Below, piece after piece: positions 12,001 to 21,388 of a stretch of 64,000 bases of DNA (positions are counted from its first letter, which is position 1; every line of letters starts with the position of its first letter). This DNA comes from Toxonevra muliebris (taxonomy: Eukaryota > Arthropoda > Insecta > Diptera > Pallopteridae): assembly GCA_963691655.1 (NCBI GenBank), contig OY829328.1, positions 16,632,704 through 16,696,703 on the forward strand. Direction: 5' to 3'. Below the pieces are notes generated by a model, which was not told where the DNA came from, made no database searches, and saw only the letters and a program-made list of their open reading frames with translations. Position numbers and translations under genes: made by a program.

Positions 12001-15000
12001 TCTTTGGCCATACGGGCGCGGAGTCTATCTCAGTTCGGATAATAATCTTGCGCTGTGGTTAAATTGTCAAGAGCATTTACGTGTAATTTCGACAACTACT
12101 TCAAAAGATGCTGCAAATATGGGCGCAGCGTATACGAGAGTGGGCCGTGCTGTATCCTTTTTGGAGAGTCAATTACACTTCAAGGAAAGTTACCTGCTGG
12201 GTTATTTACAAGCTCGCCCATCATATTTGGGTACTGGCCTCAAGTTAACCATAACAATTAAAGTGCCAAACTTGATGAAGGAAGCCGATAATTTGCGCCA
12301 CCTGTGCTCAGTGCGTGGTCTCAGCCTCATAACAAGTCCGCTAGCAAAAGTCACGGTACGATTGGTGAACATGCAGAGCCTTGGTGCTGTTGAATATGTG
12401 CTCTTCCAGGATTATTGCACCGCCATCACGAACATAATGTCGCTGGAGAAGGATATGTCATTGACGAATTCAAAGCACATTGCTACAATGTTGGTGAAAA
12501 TTTTCCGTCGTAAGAAGAATAGCTTAGTGGAACACAACTAGTAGAAGCATAGTTATAGCTACATATATATAATATCAAGAAAAAATATAAAACTATACCC
12601 AATATATATGTGTATATAAAGCTTATATCTCTACATAATATCATTGTGTTGTTTATATTGCATTGAGCTCATCATCTTCCTCTATTGGAACGAATAATTA
12701 TCGACTTACACAATTTCTGTATTATACAAATAACGAAATTTTAATATTAAATTATGCTTTTATACATACTTATAATTATGCTGAAATTTCTTTTCGAAAT
12801 ACAAATACCAATGTACTCCTGCTTCTGAGACTTTAAACAGCTTCGTTCGTATTCAGCTTGATTAAGGGTTCGTAAGTTATTTTAATGCATTATCATATTT
12901 TTGATGTGTGTAATTATGTTTTAGCCACACAGTAGTACTTATAGTTTCATCTTACTTCCGAATAAACATAAATATCAATCATCTGCACCACCATCATCAG
13001 TGTTGTGTAACGTCTTTGATTTTAATCTCTTAGTTGCTCATCACTTGATTCTAGTATTATAATTATAAATTGAGTCAATTTCGCAACAACATATTTTTAG
13101 CAAAAATTGTGTAGCATTCAATATGATAGGGCATAATAATAATAATAACGAATCAGCTTTGATCATATGTGAGTGTAGTCATAGCTTAGAAATCTACATA
13201 AAGAACATTTTATAAGAAGTGAGTTTTTTGTAAAAAGTTGTTCAGCAAAGAAGCTTTTTGAATACTAACACAGTCGTATAAATTTTGTCAATAGTGTATA
13301 TAGTAGAATGGTCGCCATCTTTCTACTTCTAACCATTAGAACCTTGAACTACTTTAAGTTTGAAAAAAAAACACTTCTCTCCAAGCTGACAGTCTCTTTC
13401 TTTTATGGGCTCTTTCATTAAATAAAGCTTATTTCTTTTGATAAAGCTTCTTTCTCCTTATATGAATTCTTGTACTACTTAGGTGGAACTCAATTTACTT
13501 GATGTTTAACCTAAATGAAGCATTTTTTCACCAGAGCACCTTTTCGAAAAACATAACGCAGTCTAAAGTCAAATTGTAATTGATGCTCATGCTAAATAAT
13601 TAGGCCTTAGATAGATTCGTACTGTATGAACATTTTTGAAATTACCGTTATGTTGTAATTGATGTAATTTTTTAGTTGTTTTTGTTTTTATGTAGAAATA
13701 GTATTTTTTTTTAAAGTTTTTGTTCAGAAACTGAAAATCCGGTGCGGTGTATGTAGGCTTTTGTCTTCCACTGTACATATGCAATAATATTTCTTATGGC
13801 TCTTGTATTTTTTGTACCACATAGTTTCTTCCCACATTTATCTTAAAGATCTGTGTAGGATAGGAGAGGTTTATGTTGGATAGTTTGCCAAGTGTCGTTA
13901 AAGTGAAGTAATTAAGTAATTGAATAAATATTTCATAAAAGGGTTGAACAATGAATTCTTATAATTAACATAAAATTCACACCTCTTGTACATACATATC
14001 TAAATAAAATGTATTGAAAAGTCTATAGAGTATTCATTTCAAATACAAATAACAAACACTTATCAAATACTTTTAATCCAGTTTTGACTTTTCTAATGCC
14101 AAACTATCGATTTTATTTGCTCTTGTTATAAGTTAATGCACATATACATTTAGTTAATAATATTTTTGATCTCATTTGTTATGAAATATCAATTAAAATG
14201 CCATCAAAATAATTTACAGGTCAAGCGGAAAATTCAAGTTACCAATCGAATCCTATTTTTAAAACCGAACAAGGCAAATATTTAGCAAGTAGTGAGTTAG
14301 AACAAAAACGGAAATTATTATTTCAAAATTAATGTACACACATTTTATACCGTTAGATTTAGCTGATCCACTTATTAAAGCTCTCACCGAAATTGCAAGT
14401 AAACGTCCCGAGGATCCAGTCTCCTTTCTTACCAATTTTCTACAAAATTATATACGCTTACGTAATCCCAAAGCCAAACAACTTAACAGCAGTAGTAGTA
14501 AAACAAATTCAACGACAGTCATGAATTCCGAATCATCATCGGTACGAAAAAATAACAATCGAAATGCAAATCTAACAAATTCCAATAATGATGAAATTGA
14601 AGAGGATCGCAACTCAGTTGGAGAGGAGGAAGAAGAAGAAGAGGTGCCAATAACGGATGATCGCGATGAGCATGGGCAAAGTATGCTACATTTTGCATGT
14701 GCACGTTCACATCGACGTGGTGGCTTAATGCATTTGATTGAAGAATCCAACATGGATATAACATATAGAGATGAATTATACCGTACAGCGCGTGATGTAT
14801 CGCTACAAGCAAATCAACCGGCAAATGCAAAAGATATTGATCGTTATGTGCTCTCATTGGTTTCTGTGGGTATGTATGTAGGATCGGGGGTAGATCACAT
14901 GCATACATACAAGCAGGTGATATTTTCGTTATTTTTTATAGGCGATTTGCGACCGTTTGAACATTTTGTCATATCCGGTTATGATCACATTATAGATGTC

Positions 15001-15705
15001 AACGATGATAATGGTAATAGTATAACGGATATTGCCGCTGAACGTGGTCATGAAGAATTGGCAGACTTTTTGAGAAATTTAAGATCACTGGAGGTAAGTT
15101 TGTACTGTGACTATCATAGAGTAACAAAAATTACGCAGTGACGCCTCTACTCTTTTATTTCCGGTAGGAGTTACGCGAAGAACTTCATCAGATGATACGC
15201 AATAATAACGTTGGTCGCATCAAGGAAATTACAGCAGCATCAAATGCTCAATGGTTTTTGAAGGCCAAAAATTATTATGGTATGGTTTTTGTATGAATTA
15301 ATGAAAGATGCTGAAATATTTTTACACTTTAACTCTAATGTGATTTAAGGACGAACTGCACTGCACATTGCAATTTTAAAGGAGTCTGAAGAGATTACTG
15401 AACATTTTGTTAAGATTTGCCCAGAAACTTTAAAAATCGGTGATAACGTAAGTTTCTTTCAAAACACATATGTATATGATTTTTGAACTTTTACCTAAAT
15501 TTGTAATTTTACATTTGATTAGCTGGAACGTACGGCTCTGCACTATGCCATGGGCACTAATGCTATTGAGGGTTTAAGTCGCATATTGATACAAAATGGT
15601 GCCAAGCGTACAACTAAGGACTTGAAAGGACGTCAGCCAAGCTATTATTTTATGAATAAAGCAGATATATTACGTTTACAAGAGGAGGAAGATGAAAATC
15701 GTTAA
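1..15705 (+). CDS. Ankyrin-repeat / DPY-30-like protein (14 exons, 5' partial)
   Basis: Exons read by GT-AG sites and phase: 1-50, 621-780, 1372-2295, 6182-6433, 6686-6832, 6920-7073, 9057-9214, 9665-9785, 14220-14291, 14357-14869, 14942-15093, 15168-15279, 15350-15447, 15523-15705. Together they give 1,031 codons plus stop with no internal stop. Exons 1-4 encode a highly acidic Glu/Asp/Asn-rich disordered tract. Exons 6-8 carry ankyrin repeats (NGATPLHVAVLFGN; DGRTALHYAA; LGHTPEFYL). Exons 9-10 carry a DPY-30-like helix pair (DPLIKALTEIASKRPEDPV). Exons 10-14 return to ankyrin repeats (HGQSMLHFAC; GRTALHIAIL; ERTALHYAMG). Ankyrin repeats bind proteins, and DPY-30/RII-type bundles dimerise and dock amphipathic helices. 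That suggests a scaffold, possibly ciliary or sperm-flagellar, which is inference only. The 2295 and 6433 donors and the 14357 acceptor are the least certain sites (14363 is an in-frame alternative). A polyadenylation signal AATAAA lies at 15863. Confidence 0.8.
1372..2295 (+). other. Large acidic low-complexity exon (exon 3)
   Basis: A 308-codon exon, entered in phase 0 after TTTTGCAG and left at GAG|GTACAA. It is dominated by Glu, Asp, Asn and Lys and is strongly acidic, with Gln-Glu and poly-Glu runs near 2190-2210. It contains a duplicated unit: a block around AQNENEVEILK (about 1890-1950) recurs as AQNENEVELLK (about 1995-2055). No fold is expected. If the weak donor at 2296 is not used, translation ends six codons later at 2316. 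Confidence 0.65.
3595..4470. repeat. Foldback-type element with long inverted arms
   Basis: Sequence at about 3595-3780 reappears inverted at about 4290-4470. Both arms share GAAACACCACAAATTT and the block around CGGGAACTGTTTTCT, with moderate divergence. The arms flank about 500 bp of unique sequence. This resembles a foldback or long-TIR non-autonomous DNA transposon in intron 3 of the ankyrin gene. Target duplication is not clear. Confidence 0.6.
7924..8240 (+). mobile_element. SINE-A copy 1 (tRNA-Glu-derived), full length
   Basis: The 5' part resembles tRNA-Glu, with an A box at 7934-7945, an anticodon loop CTTTCAT and a B box GGTTCGATTCC at 7977-7987. A body of about 240 bp follows, ending in (AACCT)n. 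A perfect 13-bp target duplication AGTCAAAAAGGGG flanks it at 7911-7923 and 8241-8253, so it is a recent retroinsertion in intron 6 of the ankyrin gene. Other copies lie at 32,109-32,348 and 39,087-39,399. Confidence 0.9.
7934..7987 (+). promoter_or_regulatory. Internal RNA polymerase III promoter (A and B boxes) of SINE-A
   Basis: The A box TAGTCTAGTGGG and B box GGTTCGATTCC are spaced as in a tRNA gene. They would drive transcription of the SINE. The acceptor-stem pairing of a true tRNA is absent, so this is not called as a tRNA gene. Confidence 0.75.
10274..10317 (+). other. Possible alternative terminal exon of the ankyrin gene
   Basis: A good acceptor (TTTTTGCAG at 10265-10273) opens a short stretch in the correct phase for the exon 8 donor at 9785. 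It adds GGVSDGILGAEGLS and then TAA. This would give an ankyrin protein that stops before both the kinase-like and DPY-30 parts. It is supported only by splice phase and acceptor quality. Confidence 0.35.
10533..10600 (+). other. Candidate 5' coding exon of the arginine-kinase-like transcript, broken by one base
   Basis: An ATG at 10533 starts MSDMPANQEFF, and a consensus donor follows at 10601 (GTATGT). A run of seven T at 10560-10566 shifts the frame to TAA at 10566. With six T the exon would read on to the donor in phase 1, exactly matching the acceptor at 11196. The region from 10,270 to 10,530 could be a separate promoter and 5' UTR. It may be a homopolymer error, a real null allele, or non-coding 5' UTR with initiation at 11231. 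Confidence 0.4.
11196..12541 (+). CDS. Arginine-kinase-like pseudoenzyme (ATP:guanido phosphotransferase fold)
   Basis: A single large exon; from ATG 11231 it gives 436 residues. Residues about 45-120 match the N-terminal helical domain (GIVAPDFDVFVVF compares with GIYAPDAEAYTVF of arginine kinases). Residues about 160-400 match the catalytic domain (WLNCQEHLRVIS against WVNEEDHLRIIS; LGYLQARPSYLGTG against LGFLTFCPTNLGTT). Functional residues are lost. The reactive Cys is Arg329, the catalytic Glu of NEEDH is Gln280, the phosphate-binding Arg pair of STRVR is Met164/Glu166, and the guanidino-specificity loop near 365-375 is shortened. It probably cannot phosphorylate arginine and may be structural or regulatory. 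The exon lies in intron 8 of the ankyrin gene on the same strand. The phase-1 acceptor also accepts exon 8 (gives DQVPDDLHS), so it may be the C-terminus of a fusion isoform. Alternatively it is a nested gene. AATAAA lies at 12961. Confidence 0.8.
12542..14219. other. 3' UTR of the kinase-like transcript and remainder of intron 8
   Basis: AT-rich and without a convincing gene. It carries the AATAAA signal at 12961 and a short AAT microsatellite near 13135-13150. Confidence 0.5.
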
Positions 15706-17473
15706 ATTTATCACGATTAAATCAAAGAAAAACTTTAGGCAATTCATATTTTTAAGTCTTGAAATTAACATACAATTTTTAGAGTAACGTTAAGAATTCA
15801 ACTTGAATTGCTCAGTTGTGTTAAAGCAATATTTAAAATTATATATTAGTGTCAAATTAATGAATAAAAATCAAGATGCACATATTTTTAAAAATCAAAA
15901 ATCATATACAGATAGGTTCACACACATGATGAAACACATACATACATATGTGCATTCATAAATACATACATATCGCTGCCTTAATTTGCTAAAGCCCTAA
16001 CACTTATTTTTACATTTTACAAGCGAAGCAAAAAACATTTTGTTGTTTAGACTACTGCTTCGAGAATTTTCAATTTAAATTGAAAGAAATTAACGTAAGT
16101 TTTGGGTGTAGGTCTCTAAAATTTTTGGTACAGACGAAAGTGGTCATGCTTTATCATAATCCATAAAAAATTCGATATTGAAAAGTTTGATGTTGGGGCC
16201 TTAGCAAATTAAGGCAGCGATATATTAAAAATGAATATGCCTTCACAATTAAATTATATATCTATTCTACATACATGAGATATGTATATATATATATGTA
16301 TATACATAAATGTATATCTATGTATTTATGAAATAAAAATGAACTTTAAGTTTACCCAGTAGAAAATTTTATCAATTCAGTTTACCTAAGTGAAAGTAAT
16401 TTAAGAAATTGTTAGGGCTAGCAATCCGATCGGATTGAATCAGAAATCATTGGCAATTATATATATTGTACAAATTCTGAAATAAAGCCGCCTATTTCCA
16501 AATTAAAATGGAAAATGGTTTTTATTCATTGCGATTCGTAAGCGGAACTAAATAATCAAATCGAAATATTTGAAGATCATCGATCGTCATTGTCTATGCT
16601 CTTTCAAATCATCTGCTCATGTAGTCTATTACCATTGCGTAATTCCTGATGCTTGTTTCGGTTGACACCGGTTTTTAGATTGGTCGTTTGGGAAAATTCC
16701 AATTATATTAGAACTAGATTTCCTACAAATTCTGTATAAACCAACCGATTGGTTTGTCTACTTTCCGCTTCTCCTGTGTGCAGATTATATAGATGTTGCG
16801 TCATGTGATCAGCATCGCATCAGGGAGGATTTTTCTATTAGTGATTTTCAACGAGAGGCAGGTACTTTTGGCTTTACCACCAGTGAGTGTTGAACTTAGT
16901 GTATACTATACTATATAGCACACATGCAGGGACAACAAGAAACCCCATTGATCTGGGCAGAACAGCACTATGGAATTGAAAATTTATAAAGTTGTGAAGA
17001 TTTCGTTTTCTTGGAATTGCTCGATAGCTCTGAATATAAAATAACAATAAACAAAAATTTTTTCGCTGGAAAATTGCTGCATATTTGACTTGACAAAGTA
17101 ATATGCCGCAAAGAATCATCAAGAAAAACACGAATTGAGCGACACTAAACACTTAGTCATTATGTATAGCGCAGATATGTGGACGATTACAACAGATAAT
17201 GACGAGTTTGCAAAACGAGGGCTATTTTTTGTTTAATTTGAGATAATAAGAAATGGTAAATAAGTCTCAATTGTGGATTATTTGATTTATACAAAGAAGT
17301 GTCTCTAGTCAAAATTATATTATATAATTTATATATCAACGGTGACGATGGTTTGAGAGAATGAAGGAGAGTTGCCTAAACCATAAAGCCTTACGGAAAA
17401 ATTTGGTGAGCATTAGATGTTGTGTGCTCTGTTCAGTGTTATCTCAGTCGGGTTAGAAATTGTGATTAGTAAT
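15706..17473. other. Intergenic sequence
   Basis: Contains the ankyrin-gene 3' UTR, the MITE at 15,971-16,222 and a TA/CATA-rich microsatellite near 16,280-16,330. I recognise no gene in the rest. Confidence 0.5.
15971..16222. mobile_element. MITE with TATCGCTGCC termini
   Basis: Terminal inverted repeats of about 27 bp (TATCGCTGCCTTAATTTGCT at the left, its complement at 16,203-16,222) bound 252 bp without coding capacity. The flanking sequence is TA-rich, consistent with a TA target duplication. It lies just downstream of the ankyrin gene. Confidence 0.75.
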
Positions 17474-17477
17474 TTAA

Positions 17478-18449
17478 CCCATTTTGACCAGCTACCAGTT
17501 CTAGTGGACTGATTTCAATGAAAATTTAAGGGAATGCTTATTTCGAATAAGCGGTTCCCGAGATATGGACTGGTGATTTCAGTCACCAATGGGCAAATAG
17601 ACGACGATTTGATGAAAAGAAAACAAAGCTGTGGCAAAAAACGGTTTTTTCTCATTGTAGTATAAAAAAAAATTTGTTAAAAAAAACATACATTTAAAAT
17701 AAACTATAGAATTTATTTTCCAATTATGTTTTTACTATTTATATAATGATAAAAACTGGTATTGATCGCACTCCAATGCGGTAATTCATTATCGTGTAAG
17801 TTAACGCACTATAATCCACAATATCTTGAGGAATTTTGGTGTTGACCAGCTTTTGTTTCTTGCGATCGTACCATTTCGCTTAACCAAAAACTTCCGTGAT
17901 TTGCTAGGATCGTGACTTTAGCGTTGTCTTTTCATCGAATTAGTAAAACTTGCTGGCTGAAATCGAATAATGCAGAGAAATCACCGTTTTGCTTCATCAC
18001 AGATACGTGAGCACCATCAACTCTGCTTTTACGAACAGATCCTGAAGCAAAATCGAACAATTAATGGAATAGATTTCCATGAATTCACTACACCTTTTTA
18101 TCCACTGGTGACTGAAATCACTAGCGTAATTTTTTCAAATGTACTACCTACCTCAAGCACATATGTGCATGGTGTGGGTGTGCTTACTAAAAGTACATAT
18201 CACGGGCATTCTGAATCAGTAAAACCATTTTAGTTTTTTTTTAAATATATTTTTTATGAAATTATAAAAAATATGTTTTTTAATGTTTTATGCAAACCCC
18301 TATAAAAGAACACACACACATATACACATACAAGTCCTTCAAATTGTTTTTTCTAATATTTTTTCTATATTTTCTAATATTTGGTATATCTGAGGCTCTA
18401 TGGTCTCTCAAATTTTGGTGACTAGAATCACCGGGCTGGCCAAAATGGG
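17478..18449 (-). mobile_element. piggyBac-type element, degraded
   Basis: Both ends are TTAA|CCC...GGG|TTAA, with TTAA at 17474-17477 and 18450-18453. The inverted termini are CCCATTTTGACCAGCT and CCCATTTTGGCCAGCC. TTAA duplication with CCC termini is the piggyBac hallmark. On the minus strand around 17,765-17,880 a stretch reading KWYDRKKQKLVNTK resembles the late part of PGBD transposases (WYDNK-like). The 972-bp length and absence of a long ORF show that it is an internally deleted relic. Confidence 0.75.
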
Positions 18450-18834
18450 TTAAGGGGTAGAATATGATGAAGAGACGAGCAAACCTCTCTGTGTTAATTA
18501 CATAGTTAAGTGCAAAGCAAGAAAATAAATTTTTTTATTTCAATTCTCAAATTCCATAATTCTCTATTAAAAATCGTTTACCCTGTGGTCTCAAAATAAA
18601 CCCCAACAAAATTACCAGGTGTTGATCTCATAACAGGATAGATGGCCCACGAAATTCTCCAACTTGCGATAATGCATGCTCTGTATATTTGCGGTTCTTC
18701 GTATTGGATACTTTCTGCATGACTAACAAGTTATCTCAGATTAAAATGATAGCAAACCCAGGCAAAAATCCTACAAAGGTAAACTCATAGAGACCTTTAA
18801 ATCTCTTATTCATACTCTCTAAGTTATTTCAAAA

Positions 18835-19075
18835 ACTTCTTGTTAAGTTACTCAAGAATAAAAAAAATTATTCATCAACACCAGTTTGATTTCGGACAGA
18901 AACATGGTACCATTGAACAGGTTCATAGGATTGCCACTGAGATAACACTGGTCTTTGAAAAAAATCAGTTCTTTTCCGCAGCTTCCTTAGACATAATCCA
19001 AGCTTTTGACAAAGTATGGCACGAAGGTTTCATTTTCAAAGTCAAAAGCATTAGGCCAACATATTTTCCGTAAAT
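18835..19075 (+). pseudogene. Jockey-like LINE reverse transcriptase fragment
   Basis: It reads FDFGQKHGTIEQVHRI, then SLDIIQAFDKVWHEG, matching the RT finger and motif A region (FLDISQAFDKVWHEGL) of Jockey-clade elements. It is short, with frame breaks on both sides, and is a relic in intergenic sequence. Confidence 0.7.
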
Positions 19076-19398
19076 TGAGATGTATGGAACTATTTATTGA
19101 AACAAGCTCGAACATGTATAGGACTGTATCGCCTATTAACTCTTTCACTCCGAAGTTTTTTCTCAATACCTGGTTGAGCTCCTTTAATATTTTAAGCAAA
19201 TAATGAATTTAAAAAAAAAACATGCTCAGGGTTCTCCATTCTTACAGTTATGCTTAAGTTTTTCAATGGGGCATAATGCCTACTATAAAGAATTTTATTA
19301 AAGGTAATTTACGGCAATGATGCTGCATATATAGAATCAACGCATTGACAGCCAGCATCAGTATTTTAAAGAAAACTCAACTTTTTCTATTATACTTA

Positions 19399-19715
19399 AG
19401 GCCACCTTCTGGTCTACATTTTTCAAAACAAAGTATAGACTTTTAAAATTGTACTGTAAAATTTTCGTATCAAGATTTCCTTCTACAGCCTATTTAGCAG
19501 GTGAGGGCAGAAGCAGGTAAAAGGGCCAACTGAAGTTTAAACTCATTCATCTCGAAACTATATTTTTCAGCACGGTGGGACACAAAAAACAAAAGCTACA
19601 CCCGACCGATTCGTCTCAAACTTTATTATATTATTCAAAAAACCAGTGCTTATCGCAGGAACTAAAAAAGACTTTCTACGTTGAATACTTCTTACTTTTT
19701 ACATACAAAATGTAG
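19399..19715. repeat. Interspersed repeat, copy 1
   Basis: Begins GGCCACCTTCTGGTCTA and runs through TTCTACAGCCTATTTAGCAG and CTTACTTTTTACATACAAAA. A diverged copy in the same orientation lies at 37,680-38,010 behind transporter C. I recognise no coding sequence or termini. Confidence 0.65.
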
Positions 19716-21388
19716 TGAAAAAACGGTATGTTTTCGTAAAATAAATTTCAACAACGCGCCATTTTGTCAAATTTATTTTTTTCATTTTTTTTTTCATTTT
19801 TTTTTTCATTTTAGTTCCTGCGATAACTACATTCATACCAATTGCAACTTCTTTTTTTTTTCTTTGTTTGCGATCAGTGGAAAATTCAAAACCTATCCCA
19901 CCAGCAAGATCCGTTTTTTTGAAGAGGGAAACTGTAACACCAATTTTAGTTTACTTAAAATTATAATTTTTTTTTTTATTATTATTTTTATATATTTTTA
20001 AAGTAATAAAATATATCTACAAAGTTTAAATAATATTGTTCATTATTTCATTTTAAAAAAATCCTAAAAACTCAACAAATTCAAGGGCGCTGGATCAGAA
20101 GGTCCCCTTAAGTTTTTAAACGTTACTGGGACATATAATCCCAGCAGAGGTGAAAGAGTTAAAGTAAAGTTTCGCTCACGTCACTGTATAGTGAGTGAAA
20201 GTGAATACAGTTTTCAGCTAGCTATCTCGTACAAATTAAACTTCTTCCAATGTGAATCTCAATGTCAAAGTAAATTAATATATAATGGGGTTTTTCGATT
20301 CATTGAACTCGCTTCATACTGAATGACCGTTTGAATATTGTAACTACATTTCAACAAAGGGTAATACGTTGTAACATAAAACATACACACATACTCAAAA
20401 ATAGACTCAGAAGGAGATAAATAGTAACATTATTTCATGAGCTACATATATAGTTATCAAATCAGGCTATTGTTTACTGTATATTATTTCAAAAGGTAAA
20501 CATAGACAGAAATAAATGCTCTAAAATTAACATAATAAAATAAAAACTAATGATTAAAAACGCGCGATATTCCCACACTTATCACTGGAATAACTACTAC
20601 AATTATAAATAATTTTATTATGAGTGCTACTAAGACAATACTACCGTACGATGATGATAATGTCACTGTCAAGAGGACAAAAATTATTAACTTTTGAATT
20701 GCAAGATTAGATTAATTCATTTTCGCTTATCGGAAATTTGCCAAGTATTATTAATTACTTTGATTTTATCAAGGAACTTGTTGCAAATGACGTATAATAC
20801 ATCATTTCAAGGGTTCGCATTATTCCGGGGAAATTTTGTATTAGTAACCTTTGATTCCTGGATTAAGTTTATACGCACGTAGTCATAGTTTATGCATAAG
20901 CTTGGGCGCAGCTTTGAGCGTATAATGCATTCGGTAATCAATCACAATATTTGCTTTGCTATCTTTGGCAGTGTATGGCGTTTTTGATATTAGTACCAGC
21001 ACAAGTTTCCCTTTTGTTTTTTTTTTTTTAATTTTTGCACATGTGCAGATGAACTACATATATGCATACAGGCTGTATACTTATCTTATAAAATAACCAC
21101 CGATTTTTCACCGTGTACACAAGTATTATTGATAACACACTGCGACAGCATTTTTTCATACTTATCTTTACTTTTATAGTTCAAAAAGAAATTTGATTTA
21201 TATGTAATAATAAAATTACTATATATATATTTTAAATAATCGTTTATGTACATAAATATTAAGTCCAAAAGTTCCATAAATCCAAATTGATTTTCAATTC
21301 CATTGTTGAGTCTGAGATTGAACGCCATTGGTGCTGGATTAAAAAAACGTCCGGTGTTCGCATTTGAAAATTGTGGAAGAAAAACAAA
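19716..21388. other. Upstream region of transporter A
   Basis: AT-rich with T runs. No gene is recognised. The promoter of transporter A presumably lies in the last few hundred bases. Confidence 0.4.
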
